Assembly (NCBI RefSeq): GCF_000292915.1 | Contig: NC_018514.1 | Location: 1,860,001 to 1,924,000, forward strand | Origin: Burkholderia cepacia GG4 | GTDB taxonomy: Bacteria; Pseudomonadota; Gammaproteobacteria; Burkholderiales; Burkholderiaceae | Direction of reading: 5' to 3' | Length of the DNA: 64,000 bases | Shown here: piece after piece, positions 28,579-38,864 of the stretch | Position numbering within the stretch: position 1 is the first letter of the stretch | Layout: each line of letters starts with the position of its first letter | Program-made: the position numbers and the translations under genes | Notes under the pieces: generated by a model | Database searches by the model: none | What the model was told of the DNA's origin: nothing | The model's input: the letters and a program-made list of their open reading frames with translations, nothing else

Positions 28579-29799
28579 TCACGGGCCGCGCGAGAACTCC
28601 GCCGCCGCCTGGCCGGCCGCCGTGCCGGACGCCCACGCCCACTGGAAGTTGTAGCCGCCGAGCCAGCCGGTCACGTCCACCGCCTCGCCGACGAAGAACA
28701 GCCCCGGCACCCGCGCGCTCATCATCGTCGCCGACGACAGCTCACGCGTGTCGACGCCCCCCTTCGTGACCTCGGCCTTCTTGTAGCCTTCGGTGCCGTT
28801 CGGCGTCAGCGTCCAACCGGACAGTGCATCGCCAATCTGGCGCAGCGTCTTGTCGGGCAGGTCCGCGAGCCGCGCATCGGCCGCGACGCGGTGCGTGTCG
28901 AGCCATGCGTGCGCGAGGCGCGACGGTACCCAGTCCGCAAGCAACGAGCCGACCTGGCGCTTCGACGTGCGCTTCGCGTCGAGCAGCTCGGCCACCACAT
29001 CGCGCTGCGGCAGCAGGTCGATGCGGATCGGGTCGCCGGACTGCCAGTAGCTGGAGATCTGCAGGATCCCGGGCCCCGACAAGCCGCGATGGGTCAGCAG
29101 CAGATCCTCGACGAATTCGCCACCGCGCTTCTTGTCGCCGGTCGACACGCGCACTTCGAGCGACACGCCGGACAGCGCCGCGAACGGCGCCCAGTCCTGC
29201 CGCGCGAACGTGAGCGGCACGAGCGCGGGGCGCGTATCGACGAGCTTGTGGCCGAACTGCTTCGCGAGCCGGTAGCCGAAGTCGGTGGCACCGATCTTCG
29301 GGATCGACAGGCCGCCCGTCGCGACGATCAGTGCGCGCGCGCGGATCGGCCCCGCCTGCTGCGTGTCGAGCGTGAAGCCGTCGGCCGGCGCGTGGCGCAC
29401 CGCGTCGACGACCACCGGCCGGCGCCATGCGATGCCGCCGGTGTCGCATTCGCCCTTCAGCATGTCGATGATCGCGTCGCTGCCGTGGTCGCAAAAGAGC
29501 TGGCCCTTGTGCTTTTCGTGCCAGGTCACGTGATGGCGCTTGAGCAGCCCGAGGAAGTCGCGCGGCGTATAGCGCGCGAGCGCCGAGCGCGCGAAATGGG
29601 GATTCGACGACAGGTAGTTGTCCGGCCCGGCGTAGAGATTCGTGAAGTTGCAGCGGCCGCCGCCCGAGATGCGGATTTTCTCGGCGAGCCGCGGCGCGTG
29701 ATCGATCAGCACCACGCGGCGGCCGAGTTGCCCGGCGACCGCGGCGCTCATCATCCCGGCGGCGCCCGCGCCGATCACGGCGATGTCGTAAGTTTCCAT
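28579..29799 (-). CDS. HI0933/YhiN-family FAD-dependent oxidoreductase
   Basis: 406 residues from the ATG at 29799. The Rossmann FAD motif is at the very N-terminus (DIAVIGAGAAGMMSAAVAGQLG), followed by the family signature ISGGGRCNFTN near residue 47. A second flavin motif, ALIVATGGLSIPKIGATDFGY, lies mid-protein, and near the end is VPGLFFVGEAVDVTGWLGGYNFQWAWASG. The family is widespread; its substrate is unknown to me. It diverges from tsaD with about 130 bp between starts. Confidence 0.9.
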   Translation of the reverse strand: METYDIAVIGAGAAGMMSAAVAGQLGRRVVLIDHAPRLAEKIRISGGGRCNFTNLYAGPDNYLSSNPHFARSALARYTPRDFLGLLKRHHVTWHEKHKGQLFCDHGSDAIIDMLKGECDTGGIAWRRPVVVDAVRHAPADGFTLDTQQAGPIRARALIVATGGLSIPKIGATDFGYRLAKQFGHKLVDTRPALVPLTFARQDWAPFAALSGVSLEVRVSTGDKKRGGEFVEDLLLTHRGLSGPGILQISSYWQSGDPIRIDLLPQRDVVAELLDAKRTSKRQVGSLLADWVPSRLAHAWLDTHRVAADARLADLPDKTLRQIGDALSGWTLTPNGTEGYKKAEVTKGGVDTRELSSATMMSARVPGLFFVGEAVDVTGWLGGYNFQWAWASGTAAGQAAAEFSRGP

Positions 29800-29865
29800 G
29801 GCGCGGATTGTACCTGTCCGGCTCCGGGCCCGGGCCACCCGCAGCGGCGGCCTGCCCTCGCCTGC

Positions 29866-29871
29866 TATAAT
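29866..29871 (+). promoter_or_regulatory. Consensus -10 element upstream of tsaD
   Basis: TATAAT stands out in GC-rich DNA 59 bp before the tsaD start; the -35 region is a poor match. Likely sigma-70 promoter. Confidence 0.45.
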
Positions 29872-29929
29872 TTGCGGTTACGTTTATCTTCCTGCGGCGT
29901 GCTCGATATAGCGCGCCCTGCCCGCACCC

Positions 29930-30970
29930 ATGCTCGTTCTCGGCATCGAAAGCTCCTGCGACGAAACCGGCCTCGCGCTCTACGACACGCAGCGCGGCCT
30001 GCTCGCGCACGCGCTCCATTCGCAGATCGCAATGCACCGCGAATACGGTGGCGTCGTGCCCGAGCTCGCGTCGCGCGACCACATCCGCCGCGCGCTGCCG
30101 CTGCTCGAGGAAGTGATGGCGCAAAGCGGCACGCGCCGCGACGACATCGACGCGATCGCATTCACGCAAGGCCCCGGCCTCGCCGGCGCGCTGCTGGTCG
30201 GCGCAAGCATCGCGAACGCGCTCGCGCTCGCGTGGAACAAGCCGACCGTCGGCATCCATCACCTCGAAGGCCACCTGCTGTCGCCACTGCTCGTCGATGA
30301 ACCGCCGCCGTTCCCGTTCATCGCGCTGCTGGTGTCGGGCGGCCACACGCAACTGATGCGCGTGACCGACGTCGGCGTGTACGAGACGCTCGGCGAGACG
30401 CTCGATGACGCGGCCGGCGAAGCGTTCGACAAGACGGCGAAGCTGATCGGCCTCGGCTATCCGGGCGGTCCGGAAGTGTCGAAGCTCGCGGAAACCGGCA
30501 CGCCGGGCGCGATCGTGCTGCCGCGCCCGATGCTGCATTCGGGCGATCTCGACTTCAGCTTCAGCGGCCTGAAGACCGCCGTGCTCACGCAGATGAAGAA
30601 GTTCGAGGCGGCGAAGCTGGATGGCGAAGCACTCGAGCGTGCGAAGGCCGACCTCGCACGCGGCTTCGTCGACGCGGCCGTCGACGTGCTGGTCGCGAAG
30701 TCGCTCGCCGCACTCAAGAAGACGAAGCTCAAGCGCCTCGTGGTCGCGGGCGGCGTCGGCGCGAACCGCCAGTTGCGCGCGGCGCTGTCGGCCGCTGCCG
30801 CGAAGCGCGGCTTCGACGTGCACTATCCCGATCTCGCACTTTGCACCGACAACGGCGCGATGATCGCGCTCGCGGGTGCCTTGCGGCTCGGCCGCTGGCC
30901 CGAGCAGGCGAATGCCGACTATGCGTTCACGGTGAAACCGCGCTGGGATCTCGCGTCGCTCGCACGCTGA
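29930..30970 (+). CDS. tsaD: tRNA N6-threonylcarbamoyladenosine transferase TsaD
   Basis: 346 residues beginning [19 protein letters not shown], the universal TsaD/Kae1/Gcp start. The metal-binding HHLEGHL motif (around residues 109-115) and LVSGGHTQL (ATP-binding) are intact, as is the late [15 protein letters not shown] block. The enzyme, with TsaB and TsaE, puts the threonylcarbamoyl group on A37 of ANN-decoding tRNAs; it is essential in most bacteria. It stands alone between a divergent flavoprotein gene and convergent folE2. Confidence 0.97.
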   Translation: MLVLGIESSCDETGLALYDTQRGLLAHALHSQIAMHREYGGVVPELASRDHIRRALPLLEEVMAQSGTRRDDIDAIAFTQGPGLAGALLVGASIANALALAWNKPTVGIHHLEGHLLSPLLVDEPPPFPFIALLVSGGHTQLMRVTDVGVYETLGETLDDAAGEAFDKTAKLIGLGYPGGPEVSKLAETGTPGAIVLPRPMLHSGDLDFSFSGLKTAVLTQMKKFEAAKLDGEALERAKADLARGFVDAAVDVLVAKSLAALKKTKLKRLVVAGGVGANRQLRAALSAAAAKRGFDVHYPDLALCTDNGAMIALAGALRLGRWPEQANADYAFTVKPRWDLASLAR

Positions 30971-31017
30971 TTCGCGCAACGCGACACCGCACGCACCGGC
31001 ACACGCCGGAATACAAA

Positions 31018-31041
31018 AAGGCCGCTCGGACGAGCGGCCTT
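31018..31041. terminator. Bidirectional terminator between tsaD and folE2
   Basis: AAGGCCGCTC and GAGCGGCCTT pair exactly around a GGAC loop. A-rich DNA precedes it on the left, giving a T-run for the minus-strand gene, while the tsaD side has only a short T-stretch. Confidence 0.8.
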
Positions 31042-31070
31042 ATTCGTTGCAGCGGCAAAACGACGCAGCG

Positions 31071-31880
31071 TTACGCGGCGTGTCGCTTGTCGCGCTCGAT
31101 CAGCGCATAGGCGCTGTGATTGTGGATCGACTCGAAGTTCTCGGCCTCGAGCACGTAGGCGACCACGCGCTCGTCCGCATCGAGACGCTGCGCGACGTCG
31201 CGCACCAGATCCTCGACGAACTTCGGGTTCTCGTAGGCACGCTCCGTGACGAATTTCTCGTCCGGACGCTTCAGCAAGCCCCACAGTTCGCACGACGCCT
31301 CTTCTTCCGCGATGCGGATCAGCGCCTCGACCGGCAGGTCGGCCGCGAGTTCGGCGTCGATCGTCACGTGCGAGCGCTGGTTGTGCGCGCCGTACTGCGA
31401 GATCTTCTTCGAGCACGGGCACAGGCTCGTCACCGGCACGAGCACCTTCAGGAACAGGCGCGTCTCGCCGTCGCGGCTTTCGCCCGCGAGCGTCACTTCA
31501 TAGTCGAGCAGGCTTTGCACGCCCGACACCGGCGCCGTCTTGTTCACGAAGTACGGGAACGTGACCTCGATGCGGCCTGCTTCCGCTTCCAGCTTCTCGA
31601 GCATCGACGCGAGCATCGCGCGGAAGCGCTCGACCGTCAGCGGCGCGCGGTTCTCCTCGAGCAGCGCGACGAAGCGCGACATGTGGGTGCCTTTCTGATC
31701 GGCGGGCAGGCGCACGTCGAGGTTCCAGACGCCGACGGTCGGCTGCACGTCGCCGCTTTCAGTGCACACCGTCAACGGATGCCGGACCGCCTTCACGCCC
31801 ACGCGCTGAATCGGAATCTGGCGGGTATCCACCGTGCTCTGCACGTCGGGCATCACGAAGGCGGGATTCATCTGGTTCAT
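31071..31880 (-). CDS. folE2: GTP cyclohydrolase FolE2 (type IB)
   Basis: 269 residues from the ATG at 31880. The protein matches COG1469: [21 protein letters not shown] near the start, the catalytic cysteine in [19 protein letters not shown], and [10 protein letters not shown] at the end with metal-ligand His. It converts GTP to dihydroneopterin triphosphate for folate and does not depend strictly on zinc, unlike FolE1. Zur control is common for folE2 elsewhere, but I see no clear Zur box upstream. Confidence 0.95.
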   Translation of the reverse strand: MNQMNPAFVMPDVQSTVDTRQIPIQRVGVKAVRHPLTVCTESGDVQPTVGVWNLDVRLPADQKGTHMSRFVALLEENRAPLTVERFRAMLASMLEKLEAEAGRIEVTFPYFVNKTAPVSGVQSLLDYEVTLAGESRDGETRLFLKVLVPVTSLCPCSKKISQYGAHNQRSHVTIDAELAADLPVEALIRIAEEEASCELWGLLKRPDEKFVTERAYENPKFVEDLVRDVAQRLDADERVVAYVLEAENFESIHNHSAYALIERDKRHAA

Positions 31881-31948
31881 CTTGTTCAATCCTTGTAAGC
31901 CGCGCGTTCGACGACGCGCACGCCGCGTCACGCGGCAGCCGGAAAAGC

Positions 31949-31972
31949 AACATGGGCCCGCAGGCCCATGTT
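31949..31972 (-). terminator. Terminator-like hairpin between dxs and folE2
   Basis: AACATGGGCC (31949-31958) and GGCCCATGTT (31963-31972) pair exactly around CGCA. Read on the minus strand it follows dxs and is trailed by GCTTTTCC, a modest T-run. It could instead be a leader element of folE2. Confidence 0.6.
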
Positions 31973-32034
31973 TTCCGCATCAATGAAGACCGGTTACGCC
32001 AGTCGCACCGACGCCGCCCGCAGGCGGCGCCAGC

Positions 32035-33939
32035 TTACGCGACCCGCTTCGCCTGACCGGCGACATCGGCCGCCGGGCTCAGGAAGCGTTCGCGAATCGA
32101 TTTCGCGATGCCCGCGCCGTCGAGGCCGCATTGCGACAGCAGCTTCGCGGGATCGCCATGATCGATGAACTGGTCAGGGAGGCCCAATTGTATTACGGGT
32201 CGGATAACCCCACTTTCCATCAGGGCTTCGACGCAGGCCGAACCCGCACCGCCCATCACGCAACCTTCCTCGACCGTGACGAGACAGTCGTGCGTCTCGG
32301 CGAGCTCACGCACGAGCGCCGCATCGACCGGCTTCACGAAGCGCATGTTCGCCACCGTTGCGTCGAGCTCCTCGGCCGCCGCGAGCGACGGCGCGACCAT
32401 CGTGCCGAATGCGAGGATCGCGACGCGCTTGCCTTCCGGCTGCGACGTGCGGCGACGCACTTCACCCTTGCCGAGCGGGATCTCGGTGAATTCCTTCACC
32501 GTCGCCACGCCCGTGCCCGCGCCGCGCGGATAACGCACCGCGGTCGGGTTCGGCTGCTGAAGCGCCGTGTGCAGCATCTGGCGGCACTCGTCCTCGTCGG
32601 ACGCAGCCATGATCGTCATGTTCGGGATGCAGCGCATGAACGCGAGATCGTACGCGCCCGCGTGCGTCGCGCCGTCGGCGCCGACGAGGCCCGCGCGGTC
32701 GATCGCGAACACGACCGGCAGGTTCTGCAGCGCGACGTCGTGGATCAGCTGGTCGTACGCACGCTGCAGGAACGTCGAGTAGATCGCGACGACGGGCTTC
32801 AGCCCCTCGGTCGCCATGCCGCCCGCGAACGTCACAGCGTGCTGCTCGGCGATGCCGACGTCGTAGTAGCGATCCTTGAAGCGCTTCTCGAACTCGACCA
32901 TGCCCGAGCCTTCGCGCATCGCGGGCGTGATGCCGACGACGCGCGAATCGCGCTCGGCTTCATCACACAGCCATTCGCCGAACACCTGCGTGTACGTCTT
33001 CTTCGCGGGCGTGGTCGACGGCTTGATGCCTTCGGCCGGGTTGAACTTGCCGGGGCCGTGGTAGAGCACGGGATCGGCTTCGGCGAGCTTGTAGCCCTGG
33101 CCTTTCTTCGTCACCACGTGCAGGAACTGCGGGCCGCGCAGTTCGCGGATGTTCTGCAGCGTCGGGATCAGCGAATCGAGATCGTGACCGTCGATCGGGC
33201 CGATGTAGTTGAAGCCGAACTCTTCGAACAGCGTTGCCGGCACAACCATGCCCTTCGCGTGCTCCTCGAGCTTGCGTGCAAGTTCGAGCACCGGCGGTGC
33301 AACGCTCAGCACGCGCTCGACACCCGCGCGCGCGGCCGCGTAGAAGCGGCCCGACATCAGGCGTGCGAGATGGCGGTTCAGCGCGCCGACCGGCGGCGAA
33401 ATCGACATGTCGTTGTCGTTGAGGATCACGAGCAGCTTCGCATCCTCCGACACGCCCGCGTTGTTCATCGCCTCGAACGCCATGCCGGCCGTCATCGCGC
33501 CGTCGCCGATCACCGCGATCGAGAAGCGGTCGTCGCCGTTCAGCTGGCTGCCGATCGCCATGCCGAGCGCCGCCGAAATCGACGTGCTCGAGTGCGCGGT
33601 GCCGAACGTGTCGTATTCGGATTCGCTGCGGCGCGGGAAACCCGAGATGCCGTCGTACTGGCGCAGCGAATGCATCTGGTCGCGGCGGCCCGTCAGGATC
33701 TTGTGCGGGTAGGTCTGGTGACCCACGTCCCAGACGATCCGGTCGTTCGGCGTGTTGAACACGTAGTGCAACGCGATCGTCAGCTCGACCGTCCCGAGGT
33801 TGGACGACAAATGGCCGCCCGTCTTCGACACGCTGTCGAGCACGAACGCGCGCAGTTCATCCGCGAGCGGTTGGAGTTGGCGACGATCGAGGCGGCGCAA
33901 ATCCGCCGGGTCGTCGATGGTTTTCAGCAAGTCGTACAT
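32035..33939 (-). CDS. dxs: 1-Deoxy-D-xylulose-5-phosphate synthase
   Basis: 634 residues from [17 protein letters not shown] at 33939. The thiamine-diphosphate motif is [18 protein letters not shown] (about 150-167). [21 protein letters not shown] and the transketolase-like central domain ([20 protein letters not shown]) follow, with a C-terminal transketolase domain. It condenses pyruvate and glyceraldehyde-3-phosphate in the first step of the MEP isoprenoid pathway. ispA and xseB lie just upstream on the same strand, giving an xseB-ispA-dxs operon common in proteobacteria. Confidence 0.97.
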   Translation of the reverse strand: MYDLLKTIDDPADLRRLDRRQLQPLADELRAFVLDSVSKTGGHLSSNLGTVELTIALHYVFNTPNDRIVWDVGHQTYPHKILTGRRDQMHSLRQYDGISGFPRRSESEYDTFGTAHSSTSISAALGMAIGSQLNGDDRFSIAVIGDGAMTAGMAFEAMNNAGVSEDAKLLVILNDNDMSISPPVGALNRHLARLMSGRFYAAARAGVERVLSVAPPVLELARKLEEHAKGMVVPATLFEEFGFNYIGPIDGHDLDSLIPTLQNIRELRGPQFLHVVTKKGQGYKLAEADPVLYHGPGKFNPAEGIKPSTTPAKKTYTQVFGEWLCDEAERDSRVVGITPAMREGSGMVEFEKRFKDRYYDVGIAEQHAVTFAGGMATEGLKPVVAIYSTFLQRAYDQLIHDVALQNLPVVFAIDRAGLVGADGATHAGAYDLAFMRCIPNMTIMAASDEDECRQMLHTALQQPNPTAVRYPRGAGTGVATVKEFTEIPLGKGEVRRRTSQPEGKRVAILAFGTMVAPSLAAAEELDATVANMRFVKPVDAALVRELAETHDCLVTVEEGCVMGGAGSACVEALMESGVIRPVIQLGLPDQFIDHGDPAKLLSQCGLDGAGIAKSIRERFLSPAADVAGQAKRVA

Positions 33940-34019
33940 CGTCGTTCCATTGTAGGAAATCAAACGCGCCCGCATTCTATTGCACGCACCGTAGCGTGTG
34001 CGCAGCGGCGGGCTTCGCG

Positions 34020-34904
34020 TCAGCTGACCCGGTTCACCACCAGGTCGGCAAGTTCGGCGAGACGCTGTGCGCGTGCGCCGAACGGTTTCAGCGCATCATG
34101 CGCTTCGGCGCGCAGCTGGGCTGCGAGCTCGCGCGACGCGTCGAGGCCGAGGATCGATACGTAGGTCGGCTTGTCGTTCGCCGCATCCTTGCCGGCCGTC
34201 TTGCCGAGCGTCGCCGAATCGGTCGTGACGTCGAGAATGTCGTCGACGACCTGGAAGGCCAGACCCACGGCACCCGCGTAAACGTCAAGCGCGGACATCG
34301 TTTCCGCGGACGGCGTTTCGCCGGCCAGCGCGCCCATCCGCACGGCCGCGCGCAGAAGCGCGCCCGTCTTCATCCGGTGCATCGTCTCGAGTTGCTCGCG
34401 CGTCAGCTTCAGGCCGACGCTCGCCAGGTCGATCGCCTGCCCGCCGGCCATGCCGATCGAGCCGCTTGCGAGCGCAAGCTCGCGCACGAGCGCGGCCTGC
34501 TGCGCCGGCGCCAGTGCGTCGGCGTCGGTCAGCGCGACGAATGCCTGCGACTGCAGCGCATCGCCGACCAGCAGCGCCGTCGGCTCGTCGTACTGCACGT
34601 GCACGGTCGGCTTGCCGCGCCGCAGCGCGTCGTCGTCCATGCACGGCATGTCGTCGTGCACGAGCGAGTAGACGTGGATCATCTCCAGCGCCGCCGCCGC
34701 CGCGTTGCGCGCCGCTTCGGTCGCGCCGGTCAGTTCGCCTGCTGCATGGCACAGCAGCGGGCGAACGCGTTTGCCGCCGCCGAGGACCGCGTAGCGCATC
34801 GCTTCGTGGAGTTGCGTGGGCACCACAGTTTCAGCCGGCAAATAGTGGCCGAGTGCGTCCTCGACGCGGTCGAGCACGGACCGCATCCATTGTTCGAATG
34901 TCAT
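34020..34904 (-). CDS. ispA: Farnesyl diphosphate synthase
   Basis: 294 residues with both aspartate-rich motifs of trans-prenyltransferases: [12 protein letters not shown] (FARM, about residues 79-90) and VVDDILDVT (SARM, near 220). [21 protein letters not shown] is the conserved first block. It joins IPP with DMAPP and GPP to make FPP for quinones and undecaprenyl phosphate. Its start overlaps the xseB stop by 4 bp, and dxs follows after 80 bp. Confidence 0.96.
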   Translation of the reverse strand: MTFEQWMRSVLDRVEDALGHYLPAETVVPTQLHEAMRYAVLGGGKRVRPLLCHAAGELTGATEAARNAAAAALEMIHVYSLVHDDMPCMDDDALRRGKPTVHVQYDEPTALLVGDALQSQAFVALTDADALAPAQQAALVRELALASGSIGMAGGQAIDLASVGLKLTREQLETMHRMKTGALLRAAVRMGALAGETPSAETMSALDVYAGAVGLAFQVVDDILDVTTDSATLGKTAGKDAANDKPTYVSILGLDASRELAAQLRAEAHDALKPFGARAQRLAELADLVVNRVS

Positions 34905-35194
34905 AGATCGTCGTCTTCGCCGTCCGTGGCGGCCGCTCCGGACGAAAGCGGCTTCAGCGTCGCGCCGTCGAGCACGCGAACCTGCTGTTCCACTTTCTCA
35001 AGCTGCTGTTGGCAAAACGCAACGAGGGTCGCACCGCGGCGATACGCCGTGAGCGAATCCTCGAGGCTCAACGCGCCGCCTTCCATCCGGGCAACCAGCG
35101 TCTCGAGTTCCGCGAGCGCCGTTTCGTAGTTGTCCGGCAACGGTTCGGCGCCATTGCCGGGCGGGGTGGCGCCTTGGGATGCGGTTTTCGCCAT
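34901..35194 (-). CDS. xseB: Exodeoxyribonuclease VII small subunit
   Basis: 97 residues from the ATG at 35194 (MAKTASQG). The core YETALAELETLVARMEGGALSLEDSLTAYRRGATLVAFCQQQLEKVEQQV is the two-helix XseB domain (about 30-80). The Gly/Pro-rich head and acidic tail are disordered. It partners with XseA, encoded elsewhere, in single-strand DNA degradation. First gene of the xseB-ispA-dxs run. Confidence 0.94.
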   Translation of the reverse strand: MAKTASQGATPPGNGAEPLPDNYETALAELETLVARMEGGALSLEDSLTAYRRGATLVAFCQQQLEKVEQQVRVLDGATLKPLSSGAAATDGEDDDL

Positions 35195-35386
35195 GGACGA
35201 GGGTGTCAAATTTCAAAACAAGTCGGACATTCTACGGCAAAAGAGAATTTTCCGACCTGCCGACTTGGGCATCCGGGCATGCATTCGGGCCCCTTCTTCG
35301 TCACAGATTGTGTGCCAGCCGGTCACCGCCGACAAAAAATTGACACAAATCAGGCACTTAATCCTAGCCTTGCGAGGCGAACCGGG

Positions 35387-35392
35387 TATAAT
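35387..35392 (+). promoter_or_regulatory. Consensus -10 for the Rieske oxygenase gene
   Basis: TATAAT in the 270-bp divergent region between xseB and the oxygenase gene, 73 bp before the start. No good -35 at 17 bp; a TTGACA hexamer at 35339-35344 is too far left to pair with it and may serve another start site. Confidence 0.4.
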
Positions 35393-35464
35393 TCCGCGTT
35401 TCCCTAAATCGATTTTTCGATGGTTGGGTTGTTCACTGCTTTCACGCTAACACCGGGAGTGGGA

Positions 35465-36571
35465 ATGTCCAATCTGAGCGACGCGCTTCAGTTGAAGTCG
35501 GCTCACAGCCAGCTTCCAGTCACTGCATACTTCGATGAGGCGCTGCTTGAGCGCGAGATCGAAACCCTCTTCAAGAAAGGACCTCGTTACGTCGGGCACG
35601 AGTTGATGGTGCCCGAGGCGGGGGATTATTTTGCGCTGCCGTCCGAGAAGGAAGGCCGCGTGTTGGTCCGCAACCCGGCGAACCAGATCGAACTGCTGTC
35701 GAACGTGTGCCGCCACCGGCAGGCGATCATGCTGAACGGGCGCGGCCACACGCAGAACATCGTGTGCCCGCTGCACCGCTGGACGTACGATCTGGAAGGC
35801 CAGCTGCTCGGCGCGCCGCACTTCCCCGACAAGCCGTGCCTGAATCTCGGCAAGAGCCCGCTGCAGAACTGGCAGGGGCTGCTGTTCGAGGCCGAAGGCC
35901 GCAACGTCGCGCGCGATCTCGCGAACCTCGGCACGAAGCATCACTTCGACTTCTCCGAGTACCACTTCGATCACATCGAAGTGCACGAGTGCGATTACAA
36001 CTGGAAGACGTTCATCGAGGTCTACCTCGAGGATTACCACGTCGTCCCGTTCCACCCGGGCCTCGGCAGCTTCGTGTCGTGCGACGATCTCAATTGGGAG
36101 TTCGGCGACTGGTACAGCGTGCAGACGGTCGGCGTGCACAACGCGCTCGCAAAACCGGGCAGCGCGACTTACCAGAAGTGGCACGAGCAGGTGCTCAAGT
36201 TCCGCAACGGCGTACCGCCGGAGTTCGGCGCGATCTGGATGGTCTACTACCCGGGCCTGATGATCGAGTGGTATCCGCACGTGCTGGTCGTGTCGTGGCT
36301 GATTCCGCGCGGCCCGCAGAAGACGACCAACATTGTCGAGTTCTATTACCCCGAGGAAATCGCGCTGTTCGAGCGCGAGTTCGTCGAGGCCGAGCGCGCC
36401 GCCTATATGGAAACGGCCGTCGAGGACGACGAAATCGCAATGCGGATGGACGCAGGCCGCCGCGCCCTGATGGCGCGCGGCGAATCGCAGGTCGGCCCGT
36501 ACCAGAGCCCGATGGAAGACGGCATGCAGCACTTCCACGAGTTCCTGCGCCGCCACCTCGGCGATCTCTGA
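35465..36571 (+). CDS. Rieske non-heme iron oxygenase, alpha-subunit type
   Basis: 368 residues from MSNLSDALQLKSAHSQLPVT. The Rieske cluster ligands are CRHRQ and CPLHRW, about 20 residues apart (near 83 and 103). The catalytic domain has LEDYHVVPFHPG, supplying the two His ligands of the mononuclear iron. Such proteins hydroxylate aromatic rings or quaternary amines with a separate reductase, but no reductase or beta subunit is adjacent, so the substrate is unknown. A strong terminator follows. Confidence 0.9.
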   Translation: MSNLSDALQLKSAHSQLPVTAYFDEALLEREIETLFKKGPRYVGHELMVPEAGDYFALPSEKEGRVLVRNPANQIELLSNVCRHRQAIMLNGRGHTQNIVCPLHRWTYDLEGQLLGAPHFPDKPCLNLGKSPLQNWQGLLFEAEGRNVARDLANLGTKHHFDFSEYHFDHIEVHECDYNWKTFIEVYLEDYHVVPFHPGLGSFVSCDDLNWEFGDWYSVQTVGVHNALAKPGSATYQKWHEQVLKFRNGVPPEFGAIWMVYYPGLMIEWYPHVLVVSWLIPRGPQKTTNIVEFYYPEEIALFEREFVEAERAAYMETAVEDDEIAMRMDAGRRALMARGESQVGPYQSPMEDGMQHFHEFLRRHLGDL

Positions 36572-36615
36572 CGGCCCGCGCGGCGCGTTGGCGCCGCACG
36601 GCATCCGGCATCATG

Positions 36616-36644
36616 AAAAGACGGGTTTCGGCCCGTCTTTTTTT
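36616..36644 (+). terminator. Strong intrinsic terminator after the Rieske gene
   Basis: AAAAGACGGG pairs exactly with CCCGTCTTTT around TTTCGG and runs into seven T. Classic Rho-independent form. Confidence 0.92.
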
Positions 36645-36689
36645 GTTTAGACTTGGAGTATCAGGCCGTTTGCACTCCAGGGAGCCGTC

Positions 36690-37559
36690 ATGTCACATAC
36701 CCATTACACCACGCTCATCTCCGCAGCGAATCTCGCCGAGCGACTGGCCGCAGCGCCGGGCAGCGTCGTCGTATTCGATTGCCGCTTCGATCTCGTCGAT
36801 CCGGCTGCCGGCGAAGCCGCCTATGCGGCCGGCCACATCGCGGGCGCACAGTATCTTCATCTCGATCGCGACCTGTCGGGCCGCAAGACCGGCACCAATG
36901 GTCGCCATCCGCTGCCGACGCGGGACGCGCTCGCGACGCTGATCGCCAGCCGCGGCGTCAAGCAGGGCCAGCAGGTCGTTGCCTATGACGCGCAAGGCGG
37001 CGCCTATGCAGCGCGCCTGTGGTGGCTGCTGCGTTGGCTCGGACACGATTCCGTCGCGGTGCTCGACGGCGGCCTGCAGGCATGGGAAGCAGCCGGCCAG
37101 CCACTGACGACCGACGTAACGCACCCGGCCGCCGGCGACTTCCGCGCAGCGGCCCCGCTCGAATCGACGGTCGACGCGGCAGCCGTGCTCGCGAACCTGA
37201 CCACGGCCACGCGTGTCGTGATCGACGCACGCGCGCCGGACCGCTACCGCGGCGAAAACGAAACGATCGATCGTGTCGGCGGACACATTCCCGGCGCACG
37301 CAACCGCTTCTTCAAGGACAACCTGAACGCCGACGGCCGCTTCAAGACCGGTCATGAACTGCGCGAGACGTTCACCACGCTGCTGGCCGGCACCGAACCG
37401 AACAACGTGATCCTGCAATGCGGGTCCGGCGTGACCGCATGCCACAACGCCCTCGCACTCGAAATCGCGGGGCTGCACGGCGCATCGCTGTATCCGGGCT
37501 CGTGGAGCGAATGGAGCGCCGATCCGTCGCGGCCGATCGCGACCGGCCCGACGCCGTAA
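36690..37559 (+). CDS. Sulfurtransferase, 3-mercaptopyruvate type
   Basis: 289 residues, two rhodanese domains (about 8-140 and 165-285). The second holds the active loop CGSGVTACHNALALE; CG(S/G)GVT is typical of mercaptopyruvate sulfurtransferases (SseA), whereas thiosulfate rhodaneses have a more basic loop. PDRYRGENETIDRVGGHIPGARN is the characteristic pre-domain block. Likely cytosolic, moving sulfane sulfur to thiols or cyanide. Which donor it prefers is inference from the loop. Confidence 0.9.
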   Translation: MSHTHYTTLISAANLAERLAAAPGSVVVFDCRFDLVDPAAGEAAYAAGHIAGAQYLHLDRDLSGRKTGTNGRHPLPTRDALATLIASRGVKQGQQVVAYDAQGGAYAARLWWLLRWLGHDSVAVLDGGLQAWEAAGQPLTTDVTHPAAGDFRAAAPLESTVDAAAVLANLTTATRVVIDARAPDRYRGENETIDRVGGHIPGARNRFFKDNLNADGRFKTGHELRETFTTLLAGTEPNNVILQCGSGVTACHNALALEIAGLHGASLYPGSWSEWSADPSRPIATGPTP

Positions 37560-37581
37560 ACACCGTCGCGGCGCGACGACG

Positions 37582-37605
37582 AAGCGGCGGCATCTGCCGC
37601 CGCTT
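37582..37605. terminator. Convergent-gene hairpin
   Basis: AAGCGGCGGCA and TGCCGCCGCTT pair perfectly with only two bases between, in the 51-bp gap separating the sulfurtransferase and the convergent dienelactone hydrolase. No long T-run. Confidence 0.5.
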
Positions 37606-37610
37606 GCCGT

Positions 37611-38486
37611 TTACATCACGCCGTACTTCTGGAACCACTCGATCGAGCGCCTCCAGCCGTCCTCGGCATCGGACTTCACATAGCTCGGCCGGTAATCGGC
37701 GAAGAACGCGTGGCCGGCATCCGGATACACGACGATCTCCGATTGGCGCGCGAGCTTCGAATCGCTCGCCTGGACTGCCTTGCGCATGTCGGCAAGCGAC
37801 GTCTGCGAGATGTTCGCATCCTTCTCGCCGTACAGCCCGAGCACCGGCACCTTCAGCGACGACGCATGGTCGACCGGATTGAACGGCGTCATCTCGTCGG
37901 TCTTGCCCTCGACGAACCCGTACCACGCAACGGCTGCCAGCACGTGCGGATTGTGCTCCGCATACAGCCATGCCTGACGGCCACCCCAGCAGAACCCCGT
38001 CACGCCGAGACGCGACAGGTCGCCACCGTTCTTGCCGGCCCACGCGACGGTCGCATCGAGATCCTCGGTGACCTGGCGGTCCGGCACCTTGCTGACGATG
38101 TGGTCGACGAGCGACTGGATCGTCGGATACTTCGAAGCATTGCCTTGCCGCGCGAACAGGTCGGGCGCGATCGCGAGATAGCCGAGCTTCGCGAAGCGCC
38201 GGCAGACATCGGCGATATGCTCGTGCACAGCGAAGATCTCGTGGATCACGATGACGACCGGCAGGTTTGTCTTGCCGGCCGGCTGCGCACGATATGCGGG
38301 GATGCTCGCGTCGCCCGAGCGGATCTCAATGGTGTCGACGTCCAGCCCGGCGCTGTCGGTCGTGACCGTCTGCGCAGACACGGGCAGCACAGCCGCCGCG
38401 AAAGTGCCGCCCAGCGCGGCCTGCATGAACTTGCGGCGCGAGAACGGAACGTGGGGAACCAGGCTGTCGACTTCGGGTTTCAACAT
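37611..38486 (-). CDS. Tat-exported dienelactone hydrolase family protein
   Basis: 291 residues from the ATG at 38486. The N-terminus carries a twin-arginine signal (SRRKFMQAALGGTFAAAVLPVSAQ). The alpha/beta hydrolase core has the DLH nucleophile elbow GFCWGGRQAW with Cys, the acid in YGEKDANI and the His in DAGHAFFADYR. Classical dienelactone hydrolases are cytosolic, so the periplasmic version probably acts on another ester or lactone. Identity of family is firm; substrate unknown. Confidence 0.9.
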   Translation of the reverse strand: MLKPEVDSLVPHVPFSRRKFMQAALGGTFAAAVLPVSAQTVTTDSAGLDVDTIEIRSGDASIPAYRAQPAGKTNLPVVIVIHEIFAVHEHIADVCRRFAKLGYLAIAPDLFARQGNASKYPTIQSLVDHIVSKVPDRQVTEDLDATVAWAGKNGGDLSRLGVTGFCWGGRQAWLYAEHNPHVLAAVAWYGFVEGKTDEMTPFNPVDHASSLKVPVLGLYGEKDANISQTSLADMRKAVQASDSKLARQSEIVVYPDAGHAFFADYRPSYVKSDAEDGWRRSIEWFQKYGVM

Positions 38487-38864
38487 GAATGCACTCCTCG
38501 ATTGGGCGCCACCGTCACGGCCAGGGACTCGACTTGACGGCGCGGATGTCGCGGCGGGTGGCACCTCGCCGCAAGCGAAAACCCGGACAAGATGCCCAAT
38601 AATCCGTTGTCGCGTCAACTGTCAGATGTGTAAGACTCGATTACGACGAATCGACCCGGCTGCGTCGACACGCCCTGGAAGCCGCGCGCAGCGGGCATGA
38701 AGCGGTCGCCGCCAGGCAGCCGAATGCTTGCAGATTGAAAGAAAGTCGGGTCGCGGGCTCGGTGCCCGGCAAGCGCGCCGGCAGTCATCCGGCGCCCGAA
38801 AAGACAACGGGCCGGGAACACGCGCAATGCGCGTTCCCGGCCCGTTCGATACACGAACGCGTGG
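38487..38864. other. Gene-free spacer between the hydrolase and NDH-2 genes
   Basis: About 378 bp without a supportable gene. It contains the promoter side of the hydrolase gene on the left and a strong hairpin at 38806-38846 that ends the NDH-2 transcript. I see nothing else of note. Confidence 0.6.
38806..38846 (-). terminator. Terminator of the NDH-2 gene
   Basis: AACGGGCCGGGAAC (38806-38819) pairs exactly with GTTCCCGGCCCGTT (38833-38846); on the minus strand GTCTTTTC follows. It begins 18 bp past the NDH-2 stop. Confidence 0.85.

Noticed and set aside
32131..34164. 677-codon plus-strand frame opposite dxs
   Set aside because: Antisense shadow, Arg/His/Asp-rich.
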